DNA of 64,000 nucleotides from Plumapathes pennacea (lineage: Eukaryota; Cnidaria; Anthozoa; Antipatharia; Myriopathidae), in NCBI GenBank assembly GCA_964036295.1, contig OZ038463.1, positions 26,647,069 to 26,711,068 of the forward strand, read 5' to 3'. The translations under genes and the position numbers were made by a program. Shown piece by piece: positions 54,645-63,981 of the stretch. The notes under the pieces are model-generated. The model saw nothing but the letters and a program-made list of their open reading frames with translations. It searched no databases and was not told where the DNA came from. Within the stretch, counting starts at the first letter, position 1; the number at the start of each line of letters is the position of its first letter.

Positions 54645-54900
54645 TGTCGGAAATATAGCTCGTTCCAACACACAGTTCACAATCAAAACATATTTAACCA
54701 AAACTCACTTCTTATTTTCACACGAGGTACACAATTCTTGCTGGAGCGAGATGAAAAAAAAAAGACAAACCATGCTATGTTGCAACAGCAATGACAGGCT
54801 CTAATCTGATTGGCTTACACAACGCTGAACCAGACAACAATGAATCAATCAGAACTATGGATAATTTGGCTTCATGTTACTACCGCTAACATTTCTCACA
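54645..54900 (-). repeat. 5' LTR of BEL/Pao 1
   Basis: 256 bp, 'tgtcggaaatatagc' to 'atttctcaca' (TG...CA on the minus strand), followed by CTTG. Confidence 0.9.
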
Positions 54901-54904
54901 CTTG

Positions 54905-56068
54905 GTCTTCACCTGGACATTTCTGACAACACCATCTGAACCTGGGAAAACTTCCTGCATTTGCCACGGGGTGCATTGTAATCCACTAACAGCACGATGT
55001 CACCAACACTCATCTGTCGTCCTGTGGACTGCCACTTTGCCCTTCTCATCAACGTCGGTACATACTCTCTGATAAATCTTCTCCAGAAGTGTTGTGCAAG
55101 GCTCTGCACAAACTGGAAACGTCTTCTGGGGTTCCTGGACTCTTCAAAGGGGCCTTGCGGGACCAACGATGATGCGCAACCAAGAATAAAATGATTTGGA
55201 GTGAGCGGTTGCGGGTCATTTGGATCATTGGAGGGGTAACCCAAAGGTCTGCTATTGACAAGGGTCCTCACCTCAGCAAACACTGTCGCCATCTCGTTCC
55301 AGGGCAGCACTTGGGTTCCTACTGCAACACGAAGAGCTCGTTTCGTTTGCTTGATTAGGCTCTCGTAGATGCCTCCTTGATGAGGGCTGAGGAGGGTGGT
55401 GAAGATCTATCGTATCTTATGGAGGACAGCGAAATCTTCAAGTTGCTTTCTGCCTTCCACGGCCAACTTCCTGAGCTCCTAAGCTCCGACAAATGACTTT
55501 CTGTGGTCTGAGATGATCGTCGTCGGCCATCCATGGTACGACGCAAAACGTCTAAGGGCTTGGAGGAAGGCTTCGCTGGATGGGTTTTCCACTATCTTGA
55601 GGTGGATCGCGCGTACAGTTGCGCGTGTGAACAATGCTCCCCAGGCTTTAGCAGACTTGTTCCTGCCAACCTTTAAGTTGAATGGGCCAAACAGATCAAC
55701 TCCTGTGACTGTGAACGGAGGGAGAACGGCTTGACCCTCTCTGGGGGCAGATCGGCCATCAAAGTCGCGTGAGGTGGCTGGCGTAGCTTGCAGCAGACTG
55801 TACAATTCCTGGCAATGTACTTTGTAAGGTTTTGTCCACGCACGATCCAGTACTGTCGGCGACTTTCACTCTCTCTGCCAGTCTCCAAGATCTGTCTGTG
55901 CCTCTACAACCCAGTAGTGCTCAGCAGATGTGATCTCCTCGGGCTGCAACGGTCCACTCCGGTGTTCTGTTGGGTCATCACGGCTTGCTTTCATGTTGTT
56001 CAGGAAGCGCAGAGTGTAAGCAGTGACTCGCATCAGCTTGGTCCAACTTGAGTAGGCTTGCGGGTCAA
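54905..56068 (-). pseudogene. BEL/Pao 2 integrase, frameshifted
   Basis: The frames 56072-55866 and 55888-55673 carry the zinc region (YIARNCTVCCKL). The frame 55805-55479 has PPFTVTGVDLFGPFNLKVGR (first Asp) and IISDHRKSFVGA (second Asp; the usual N-G after D is changed to H-R). The frame 55310-54909 has the end of the core and the C-terminal domain (AEVRTLVNSRPLGYP, MSVGDIVLLVDYN). Its last residues are at 41795-41855, beyond nested element 1. Multiple shifts disable it. Confidence 0.85.
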
Positions 56069-56962
56069 TCACTGGTGTCGTACGACTGACAGCACCAATG
56101 GCCTTTGTCTTCTTTCTGGGTCGTCTTTCACTGGCTCGTTATCTCCCACTGGCCATTCATCTTTGCTTTTCTTCAGGAAGGATGGTCCGTTTTTCCATCG
56201 GCCGCCGTTCATTTCCTCAACAAGGATCCCGCGACTCAGATCGTCAGCTGGGTTGAGATCGGTGGATATGTACTTCCAGGAACTTGGGTCCCAGGTTGAT
56301 TGGATCTCTGTAACGCATACTCCGACAAAAGCCTTCAGTGTGGCAGATTCGGTCCTCAGCCAGTGGAGAACAATCTTGGAATCTGACCACAGTGTGATGG
56401 AGGATGGTTTGGTCTTGAACTCGTCATGGATCACTTTTGCCAGTCATGAGGCAACCAATGCAGCCATGAGCTCAAGCCGAGGAATTGTAGTCTGACGAAG
56501 TGGAGCTACTCTTGCCTTGGCTGAGACTAGCTGGACTTCTGGGCCATTCGGGGTGGGCCACAGGAGGTAGGCTACTGCTCCATATGCAGCTCTGCTTGCT
56601 TCAGCGAAGACATGCAGCTCAGATGGGCCAGACACTGTCTCAGGCTGTAGGCATCTGGGGAATCTGACGCTCTTCAGCTTCTCGACTTCTCTGAACAAGT
56701 TGCTCCAGCGCTCACTCATTTCATCAGGGAGGGGGTCGTCCCAGTCGTACTGCTTTGCCCGCCAAATATCCTGGAACACGATTTTGGTCTTGATTGTGAC
56801 TGCAGATGCCAATCCCAGGGGATCATACAGCTTGGAAATGCTTGACAGAACTGTTCTCTTGGTGAGCCTCTCGACCTTGATCTCCTTCACAGCAAAGTTT
56901 AACTTGTCGTTGTGTGGGTTCCAGCCAACTCCTAAGGTCTTGATACCTTTCTCTCCATCCAA
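56069..56962 (-). pseudogene. BEL/Pao 2 RNase H region
   Basis: The frame 56962-56444 has TKRTVLSSISKLYDPLGLAS and ELHVFAEASRAAYGAVAYLL (RNase H, with AEAS where DAS is usual) and ends at a stop after LELMAALVAS. The frame 56434-56069 continues with ITLWSDSKIVLHWL and WKYISTDLNPADDLSRG. One stop and a shift lie between them. Confidence 0.82.
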
Positions 56963-57016
56963 GTTGATGCTGGTTAGTGCGTCTTGTTCTGACTTCGCTC
57001 CAACCCCACTCTGTAC

Positions 57017-58417
57017 TTAGTAAGGGCTGATATTGGACTTTGCGATGGGCTTTGTGGCTTCAGGCTCCGTAACATTGGTTTCTGTGACGTCAGGTTCTCT
57101 TGCCAGCTCATGTCGGACCACTTGTGAGGAGCATAGCCATTCCTTGATCTTGAAGCTGCCTGTAGCTAGCACTCTGTCCAGCTGTTTGGTACGCTGGATG
57201 GCTTCTTCTGGTGTTTGGCAGGAGTGTATCAGGTCATCCATGTACCGGTCTCGCCTCAGTACAACTGCGGCGTCTGGTTTGTCGGCCTCATTATCTTTGG
57301 CAATCTTGAGCATAAGGAAGCTCGTCATATCGGGTGACGGCTTGTTGCCAAAGGTAACCCTCTGTAAGACTTTGGGGTACCTAGTCTGATCCAGATTTCT
57401 CCAGAGGAATCGGTGGACTGAAGTGTCTTCTTCTGGAAGGCAAATCTGCAGGAACATCTTAGAGATGTCTCCAACGAAACCAACGGGCTCTTCTCGAAAA
57501 GGAAGAAGGACTCCCAGGAGATTTCCAATCAAGCCTGGGCCTTTGTGCAGGAAAGAGTTCAAGGAAACACCTTGATACTGGCATGCTGGATCAAATACGA
57601 TTCTTAGGGGCGTGCTCTCCTTCTCTGGTCGATATATCCCATGATGAGGCAGATAGTAGACTGGCTTGGTGTCCGCTTCTAACTCTTCCTTGCTCAGAGG
57701 TCGGGCCCAGCCATTCTTCTTGTAGTCCATCAACATGTCTTCGTACATCTTGGCCTTTGTATTGTTCTTCAGGAGGCTCTTTTCCTGCGACAGCAGTCTC
57801 CTTTCGGCCAGAGCGTAGTTGTTTGGCAGGAGACATTTATCCTTCTTCCAGGGGAGGCCAATCGTGTATCGAGTGCCCTGGTGTTCACAAGACGCCTCCA
57901 TCAGCTCCATTGCTTTCCTGTCGTCGGGTGACATGGCCGGTTTCGGGTAGGAGCAATCTGGGGCTTGTATCCCAAATGTCTCAAGATCGTAGAATTTCTC
58001 CAAGTTCAGCGGCTGTACGAAACTTATGGAACATATGGTGGGTATTCTCCTCTGGTCGTCCGATCCGATGACAAACCATCCCAACTTGGTCTTCTTGCCA
58101 ACGGGTTCAAATGGCTGACCTCGACACGTCTCGTCTTCTGCGTGCAGGTGACTGTACTGCACTCCCAGTATGAGGTCAACCGGACCAGCCTTGTGGGGGA
58201 ATTCCACATCTCTTAAGTGGGAAAACGATTTCAGCCACTGGAGGTTTAGGGCAGGTACGCTGAGAATTGTCTTCTCTATCTTGTGCGCTTCTATCTTAAA
58301 TTCTTCACTGCGATCCAAAGCAGATATACAGTAGCTGACTCTTCTGCTCTTCGGCTGCTCCACTCTCTCCTCCAACAACTGCCAGGTCGATTCGTTCTCT
58401 TTTGCCTTGCAATCCAA
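57017..58417 (-). CDS. BEL/Pao 2 protease region and reverse transcriptase
   Basis: A 466-codon frame: the peptidase-associated part (VDLILGVQYSHLHAED, KTKLGWFVIGSD), linker, then RT motifs YYLPHHGIYRPEKESTPLRI, FDPACQYQGVSLNSFLHKGP, VGFVGDISKMFLQICLP, VTFGNKPSPDM and DRYMDDLIHSC (YMDD). It is uninterrupted. It would act as the element's polymerase, but flanking frames are broken. Confidence 0.9.
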   Translation of the reverse strand: MDCKAKENESTWQLLEERVEQPKSRRVSYCISALDRSEEFKIEAHKIEKTILSVPALNLQWLKSFSHLRDVEFPHKAGPVDLILGVQYSHLHAEDETCRGQPFEPVGKKTKLGWFVIGSDDQRRIPTICSISFVQPLNLEKFYDLETFGIQAPDCSYPKPAMSPDDRKAMELMEASCEHQGTRYTIGLPWKKDKCLLPNNYALAERRLLSQEKSLLKNNTKAKMYEDMLMDYKKNGWARPLSKEELEADTKPVYYLPHHGIYRPEKESTPLRIVFDPACQYQGVSLNSFLHKGPGLIGNLLGVLLPFREEPVGFVGDISKMFLQICLPEEDTSVHRFLWRNLDQTRYPKVLQRVTFGNKPSPDMTSFLMLKIAKDNEADKPDAAVVLRRDRYMDDLIHSCQTPEEAIQRTKQLDRVLATGSFKIKEWLCSSQVVRHELAREPDVTETNVTEPEATKPIAKSNISPY

Positions 58418-59450
58418 GGGCTTTAGCGAAGTCTCGTTGGATTACTGTGGTTCCTGCTCCGCTGTCGATTAGGGCGTTTCCCTCGCGAACTCTACCATTT
58501 TCTGCTCTGAAGCGAGCTCTCACCACTGGCATGATTCTGTTGCGGTCCAAAACCGATGCGACTCCGCTCGACGTGGGTGGGTCAGTATGCAGGAGGGGAT
58601 GGTGAAAGCGATTGCATCCATTCTTCTCGCATCTCTTCCTTGATCTGCAATCTCTTGTCATGTGGCCTTTGATCAGACGCGAGAAGCATAGCCCGGCATT
58701 CCTTACAGCATCGAAGCGTTCGCTCACTGTGGAGTTGGCCAGTGTGGAGCAATCTGGGACCTTGTGCTCTCCCTCACACACGTAGCATTTTTTCCTGCTC
58801 ACATTCCTTTGTGTAGTGTGAATTCCTCGTCGACTTTCGCGGACGATTCCACTGCCTGAATCGGTCTTGTTATGGCTCCTTATTTCTTTCTCCACGTCTC
58901 CGAAATCTGGATCGAACTCGGCCTTGACGCGTTTCCGGACGAAGTCGCTGATGTGCTGCAAGGTTGGAATCTGGCCTTTCTCTCGAATATCAGCAACGAC
59001 AGATTTCCATTTTTGGACCAAGTGATCAGGAAAGCGCATGACAACTTTTCTAAGGTTGTCATTTTGCGTTGAGAGCTGCGTCATACTTGATTTGCTGGAT
59101 AGTTGCCAAGCAATTAATGATGTCGAGTGAAAACTCTCGCAAGGCTTGTCAGTTGTTCTTGTGGATTCTCTCTCCCTTCGTTAGCTTGTTTATCACTGAC
59201 CTAGCTATCTGACTTGGCTGTCCAAATTGTTCCTTTAGAGTCTTCAGCGCTGTGGCATACATGACGCCTTTCGACCCAAAACCAGAAATAGCTCTTTCGG
59301 CCTCGCCAACCACGTGCATTCTGAGCTGAATCATCCTCATGTCGTCAGTAGATAAGAAACGGGGATCCTGGAACATTTTCAAAAATAGGGCTATAAAACG
59401 CTGATCCTTACAAATTTTCCAAAAAAATGAGGAATTTATGGAATGTTAGG
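58305..59450 (-). pseudogene. BEL/Pao 2 gag and protease active site
   Basis: Gag capsid (DUF1759-type) begins upstream of 59382 (frame readable to about 59450: FFWKICKDQRFIALFLKM), continues MFQDPRFLSTDDMRMIQLRM and VMYATALKTLKEQFG, and shifts at about 59150. The frame 59084-58305 has MTQLSTQNDNLRKVVMRFPD, Cys/His knuckles (CYVCEGEHKVPDC, CFSRLIKGHMTRDC) and the retropepsin NALIDSGAGTTVIQ. The 5' LTR expected to the right is not seen; the virus-like segment begins instead. Confidence 0.8.
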
Positions 59451-59506
59451 AATGCAAACGGAAAAAATTGAATTTTGGCTTAAGAGCATGGAATTCTTAA
59501 TCAAGT

Positions 59507-59845
59507 ATGGAGAATAGAAATATTGCCAATATTATGAATGAACCTGTTGATGATGAGAACGTTATTTTATTTAAGGTAAGGGAAAGGGCATATAAAAAGA
59601 ATAAAGATTATTATTGTAAACATAAAAAGTTTAAGTATACTTGTAAGCTTTGCAAGGGGTTGCAGATTTGTGAACATAATAGACACAAGCAATCGTGCAG
59701 GGAATGTGGCGGCGATTTGTTTTGTGTACATGGTAAGAGGAAATATTATTGCCGAGATTGTGGAGGGAAAGGTTTTTGTGAACATGATTATCACAAACAC
59801 AGTTGTAAAGTTTGTAGACAAAAAGGCTTGTATCCAAGGAAGTAA
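59507..59845 (+). CDS. Cys/His zinc-ribbon repeat protein
   Basis: 112 codons from MENRNIANIMNEPVDD. After residue ~35 four units of C-x-H-x6-C-x2-C occur: CKHKKFKYTCKLCKG, CEHNRHKQSCRECGG, CVHGKRKYYCRDCGG and CEHDYHKHSCKVC, spaced 16-18 residues. Similar CEH...C..CGG arrays are known from giant-virus and protist genomes, where their function is not established; zinc binding is likely. Highly basic, with no membrane segment. It is convergent with the large minus-strand gene, with a hairpin 6 bp after its stop. Confidence 0.8.
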   Translation: MENRNIANIMNEPVDDENVILFKVRERAYKKNKDYYCKHKKFKYTCKLCKGLQICEHNRHKQSCRECGGDLFCVHGKRKYYCRDCGGKGFCEHDYHKHSCKVCRQKGLYPRK

Positions 59846-59850
59846 ATTTT

Positions 59851-59880
59851 TAATTCTTAACGTTTTTTTTCGTTAAGAAT
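59851..59880. terminator. Hairpin with T8 loop between convergent genes
   Basis: 'aattcttaacg' (59851-59861) pairs perfectly with 'cgttaagaatt' (59870-59880); the loop is eight T. It lies just after the plus-strand stop and before the minus-strand gene's 3' end. It could end transcription in both directions; that role is inferred. Confidence 0.6.
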
Positions 59881-59887
59881 TATAGAA

Positions 59888-59983
59888 AAAGATTTATTAA
59901 AATAAAAACCTAACGTGTTAGAAACCTACACTTCTAAGATTTTTCCCCAAAAGATTTATTCAAATTAAAAACCTAACGCGTTA
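59888..59983. repeat. Direct repeat, 2 x ~33 bp
   Basis: 59888-59920 and 59950-59983 share 'aaagatttatt.aaa.taaaaacctaacg.gtta' with few changes, 62 bp apart, in the gap between the convergent genes. Confidence 0.75.
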
Positions 59984-60084
59984 TTGATCGTTATGAAAAT
60001 TACTTTGGTTAGCGTTTTAATTAGACAGTGTGATTTTCTATTTCAACTTGTAAATAGAAAATATGAAACGGTGTTAATAATAGG

Positions 60085-61823
60085 CTATCTAAATAACCAC
60101 CAAGAAATTCCGCCAACTGCTATCGCTATTGCTGCTAATCTATCTTCATGAACTTTAGAGCTTACTGAAGAGTTAGTTTTCTCATCAGGTGATACTTTTT
60201 TGTCGCTGTTAACTTTGGGTCGTTCATCAACGTCTTTTGTTAGTTCTTTGTCATTGTCTGTGTCTTTATTTTTTTCATCATCTTTATCATTTTCATTAAC
60301 TGAACTATTAGACCCAAATTTCATAACGTTTGTAGTTTTTTGTAACTTATTATTATATCCTTCAACTCTTTCAGTGTTAATAACCAATTCAGAAGGGAGT
60401 AACCACGTTCCTGGTGTTATGGCAAAGTCTAATCTTACTTTCGCGTTTTGAACAGCCAGTTGATATCTTGAAATACTTTCGGCAATGTCTTCTTCGATCA
60501 CGGCGCTTTCGAATAAGATGAGCATCTCTTGTTGTGCTTCTTGGGCCCCTCCTCCATCTCCAACGATGGGGTTTCTAACATTTGCTTGGGCTCCCAAAAC
60601 GCAATAAACGAAGGCTTCGATACTCCTATTAAGTCTGCCAAGTACTGCTTTGGTGATACCATTGCCGTTCATTAAGGCAAACCATTGATGTTGTTTTCCA
60701 CCATGAGTGTCGTTTCTTATGAAGGATATTATTGGCATTTTACCTTTTGACTCAACTTTTTTGTCGTCAAACCATTCGTCTTTGAAATGGTACTTCTTAT
60801 CACCTTCAGAATAAAATTTAAGGTAATCGCTTGGCCAGTTGTTATACCTTGAGTCGCAAATTATTTGCTTGTCTCGCGATTCGTTCCAGATGTAAAGATT
60901 TCCTAGGCCTCCATTTCTTCCATGTTTCCAACGGAAGTCTTCGTTTACGCTAATTCCAAACTCCTTACACAAGGCTTGGTACTTGCCTTTGTTTATGGGA
61001 TTATTTTTTTTATCAAAAGCGTTTGTGTTTGGAAGGGCTACTTCAAGCTCGTATAATACCCTTCTGATAGTAAAGTAAACGTGAAACTCGATCAAACTTT
61101 GAACCACAAGGTCATAATCTTCATCAAGTCCAATACCGCAACCACAAGTAGCACACCAAACGGCAAAACTGAGTTGTTGTGGCCAAAAAGTTATGTCAGG
61201 CCCTTTTTGCCATCTGTTTGCGTCTTTCGAATTTGAAAGCCTCACTTGTGAAAATGTCTTTCATGTTAGCTATGAAGAAGGAAGATTCTGAAACGTAAAT
61301 CTTGAGGTTTGTTGGTATTGGTTTCGTCGGTTTGTTAAAACTAGTTGGTCTAATTGCGTATTTTTCATCCGTCAAAAACAAAGTTATTGGAAATGTGTTT
61401 TCTTGTCCAAGATCTTCTATTAACTCATCTGAAAAACTATCTCTATCAACGAGGAAATTTCCATCTTTCCAAATGACTCTCGTTGCTCCAGGTCCATTTT
61501 TCAAGTCTATCCACTCAATGGAGTATTTTTCGTCTCCATCACCTTCGTCAACGGCGATGAATTTATTTTCTTTAGCGTTTGGAAATTGTTTCTTAAAGTT
61601 TTTCATTGCTGTTTTTCCCATTTTGATACGTTCTTCTCGTTCCTCTAGTTCCTCATGAGTTGGTACCTTTATGGGTCCATCACCGGCTGCGTTATGACTA
61701 AAATCACTAAAAGAGTTATTTTTTTTTGTTATTCATGCCAGTATATCCCCCGCGATTTAAGCCATCATAACCCCATCCGTATGTGTTTAGATTATTCCTT
61801 TGATCAAAGAATAGCTTTTTCAT
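60085..61823 (-). CDS. Large uncharacterised virus-like protein, ~570 aa, two frameshifts
   Basis: It starts MKKLFFDQRNNLNTYGWGYD at 61823. A T9 run (61719-61727) shifts the frame, and the next frame continues with SFSDFSHNAAGDGPIKVP and 61621-61196 (IEWIDLKNGPGATRVIWKDG). A second shift at T5 (61204-61208) leads to 61245-60085: ITFWPQQLSFAVWCATCGCG, FHVYFTIRRVLYELE, IEAFVYCVLGAQANVRNPIV, RYQLAVQNAKVRLDFAI, TPGTWLLPSELVINTE. An Asp/Lys/Glu linker and a C-terminal membrane segment (LAAIAIAVGGISWWLF) follow. I recall similar proteins in cnidarian genomes without a function. A structural (capsid- or envelope-associated) role is a guess from size, context and the C-terminal anchor. Confidence 0.65.
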
Positions 61824-61856
61824 ATTCTATATTTTGAAGTATAGAATATTTAACTT

Positions 61857-62619
61857 TTAAGCCTCGTACGCCGGCGGTGCAGTTGGCGGCAACCTTGTGT
61901 CGCGGGGAGTGATTCTAATGTTTATGTCAACATCGAATCCTTTTAGGATTTCTTCAATAGTTGAATGGCTTCTACTAGCTCTCCAGTCAACCTTCCCAAG
62001 CTCGAATTTCTTTCTAAATTTACTCCCTTTTTTTGACTTCTAATATTTTTCTTATTTGCGCCTCGTAATTGTGTCTTTCTTCTTCAATTTTTTTGAACTC
62101 CTCTTCTGAGATAGTTTCGTCTGATAGGGCTTTATTAACCATATTTCTAATGCTGCTAATTTTTGCTTGACTTAGTGATATTAACTTTTCATCGATAATC
62201 AATTTTTTGACACACTCATTGTTAAGGTGAATTGTCACAAAAGATGTGATTCCTAACAATGCTCCAACCCCGATGAGTGGAACGCCTACGACTAATCCAA
62301 ATCCACTTCCAGAAAATCCAGCACCAGTTATTGATAAGGTCGCTGCACCCGCAGATGAGAATGTATTTACGTTTCTTAACCTAGTGTGCTTTTTAAAGCA
62401 CTTGGATTGTTTTTTGATGTTATCTTCTAAGTTTTTGTTTTCATAGTTTCAATTATTCTTGAGCATACAGATAACCTATAATAATTAGAATCCTTTGGCA
62501 CTTCAGGATAAATTCCATCTTTTTTAATATATTCGCCCGTAGATTTTTTATCATCACCTCTTAAGTTAAATTTTAAGGTTCTGTGTGATGAATTATTATG
62601 TGAATTGAAGAGTGTACCA
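61857..62619 (-). CDS. Membrane/coiled-coil protein with PTAP/PPxY late-domain end, two frameshifts
   Basis: Three overlapping minus-strand frames follow each other. 62619-62427 includes GEYIKKDGIYPEVPKDSNYY and YRLSVCSRIIETM. 62446-62020 has two hydrophobic Gly-rich segments (AGAATLSITGAGFSGSGFG, GLVVGVPLIGVGALLGITSF), then a coiled coil (SQAKISSIRNMVNKALSDE). About 62035-61857 includes WRASRSHSTIEEIL and ends RLPPTAPPAYEA. The frame changes sit at A/T runs (62432-62441 and 62028-62034). PTAP recruits TSG101 and PPxY recruits NEDD4-type ligases in budding viruses. No ATG opens the first frame, which overlaps the end of the upstream gene, so the start is unsolved. Confidence 0.6.
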
Positions 62620-63004
62620 CTTCATGGGGCGTGAATGATAATTCCTTATTTACTAAAGCTAGTTCTATTTCCATATTATCGATTACCGAAATACTTTCGT
62701 TTATGGGCATCTTAATTCTCCTAAAGTTGTCTCTTACAATTAAGAAAGACTTTGACTTCAATACTTTTTTATAAATGTTTCTTTTATTGTCGGTGTTAAT
62801 ATATACTTTACTATCATCGATGAAGTTGCAAGTTGCTATTGTGGAGAGGTCTCTAGTTCTTGAAACTGAAGCGTTAACTATCTCTAAGTATTTCGCGCCA
62901 ACTATTCTTTCACCTAATGTAAACTTAGATTTTAGGCTCTTAATCCCGCCACCCGATCCACGTTCACCAACATTTAGTTTAATAAATAGGTTGGTTTCGT
63001 ACAT
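62573..63004 (-). CDS. Tandem paralogue A, 143 aa
   Basis: Starts MYETNLFIKLNVGERGSGGG; then GERIVGAKYLEIVNASVSR, STIATCNFIDDSKVY, SFLIVRDNFRRIKMP and ends IHIIIHHTEP. The predicted pattern is mostly beta strands with a conserved [RK]I.GAKY.E core. Intact. It shares start, core and end with the two genes upstream. No known domain. A small structural protein is plausible given copy number and packing. Confidence 0.75.
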   Translation of the reverse strand: MYETNLFIKLNVGERGSGGGIKSLKSKFTLGERIVGAKYLEIVNASVSRTRDLSTIATCNFIDDSKVYINTDNKRNIYKKVLKSKSFLIVRDNFRRIKMPINESISVIDNMEIELALVNKELSFTPHEVVHSSIHIIIHHTEP

Positions 63005-63048
63005 TTTTATTGATTTGTTTCTTTTGTTTTTAAATTCTTAATACGATA

Positions 63049-63493
63049 TTAAGGTTGAGTGTGATAAATAACTAATTGTAAGAAACTATGACGAACGTCC
63101 GCTTTAGAAAATCTACCAAGGTCTAGCGGTATTAGAGTAACTTCAAATTCGTTAACTACATCTGTGTTAGTTGGCACCTTTATCATGGGTAAGTCGTTTT
63201 TAAAGTAAAGAAATTTTTCATCCCTAAAGACTTTTGTGTATTATAAAGTCCTTTATGTCATCATCGAAATGAATTTTAAAGTTTGTGTATTGCCTGGTGT
63301 CATCAGTCAAGCTACAAGAGACCACCATATTAAGTTTATACAATCTAGATTCTGAGGCGCTTTGAACCTCAAAGTACTTAGCACCAATTATTCTTTTTCT
63401 CAACTTAACCTTAGCCCTAAGATAGAGCGCGCCAATATTACCATTCCATGTTTTTTCACCGCTTAGTTTTAATAAGAAGTGAGTTTTATACAT
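63049..63493 (-). CDS. Tandem paralogue B, one frameshift
   Basis: The frame 63493-63224 runs MYKTHFLLKLSGEKTWNGN, KRIIGAKYFEVQSASESR and MVVSCSLTDDTRQY. At T4 (63232-63235) the frame shifts, and the other frame continues RDEKFLYFKNDLPMIKVP to VIYHTQP and TAA at 63049-63051. The total would equal its paralogues in length. 45 bp separate it from A. Confidence 0.7.
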
Positions 63494-63552
63494 TTTTTTC
63501 TAGACTACGCGATAGCCCTTAGATTGATGATTAGATAGATTACGAGTAAAAG

Positions 63553-63981
63553 TCATGGTTCTGTATGGTATATTACTAAGTGAACGATTCCAGCTTTTAC
63601 TTCACCATCAGTGAAACGGTCACCTTTATTGATAATAGTCACTTCAATGAAAAAATTATCAATTGTCTCTTTCTCTCTTTTTATCAATTTTTTATTATCT
63701 GGAATAAGTGTTTTTATCATTAGGCAAGAGTTGCTTCTGAAAGCTTCTTCTGAAACGTTTCCATCTTCATCCACATTAGTGTACAAATTACTATTGTCCA
63801 TTAAATCGCAAGATATAGATGTTCCGTTGTTAGCAGTTACTGAATCCATCGAATTTAGTGTTTCCATATACTTAGCACCATATATCCTCTTATCCGGCTC
63901 AACTTCTGCTATCATACTAATTGTTCTTCCATTTAAAACTCTACCCTTTTTTATTTTTAGTAAGAAATGTGTTTCATACAT
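63553..63981 (-). CDS. Tandem paralogue C, 142 aa
   Basis: Starts MYETHFLLKIKKGRVLNGRT; then DKRIYGAKYMETLNSMDS, GTSISCDLMDNSNLY, SCLMIKTLIPDNKKL and ends VHLVIYHTEP. Intact, 60 bp from B. A run 'AAAGAAACAAAAGA' on the minus strand precedes its start, and 'AAAAGAAACAAA' precedes A, a possible shared promoter element. Confidence 0.75.
   Translation of the reverse strand: MYETHFLLKIKKGRVLNGRTISMIAEVEPDKRIYGAKYMETLNSMDSVTANNGTSISCDLMDNSNLYTNVDEDGNVSEEAFRSNSCLMIKTLIPDNKKLIKREKETIDNFFIEVTIINKGDRFTDGEVKAGIVHLVIYHTEP

Noticed and set aside
61196-61245. Programmed -1 frameshift site
   Set aside because: The needed shift is +1 (or -2) and the AAAAAGG run is not a canonical slippery heptamer; a homopolymer error is simpler.
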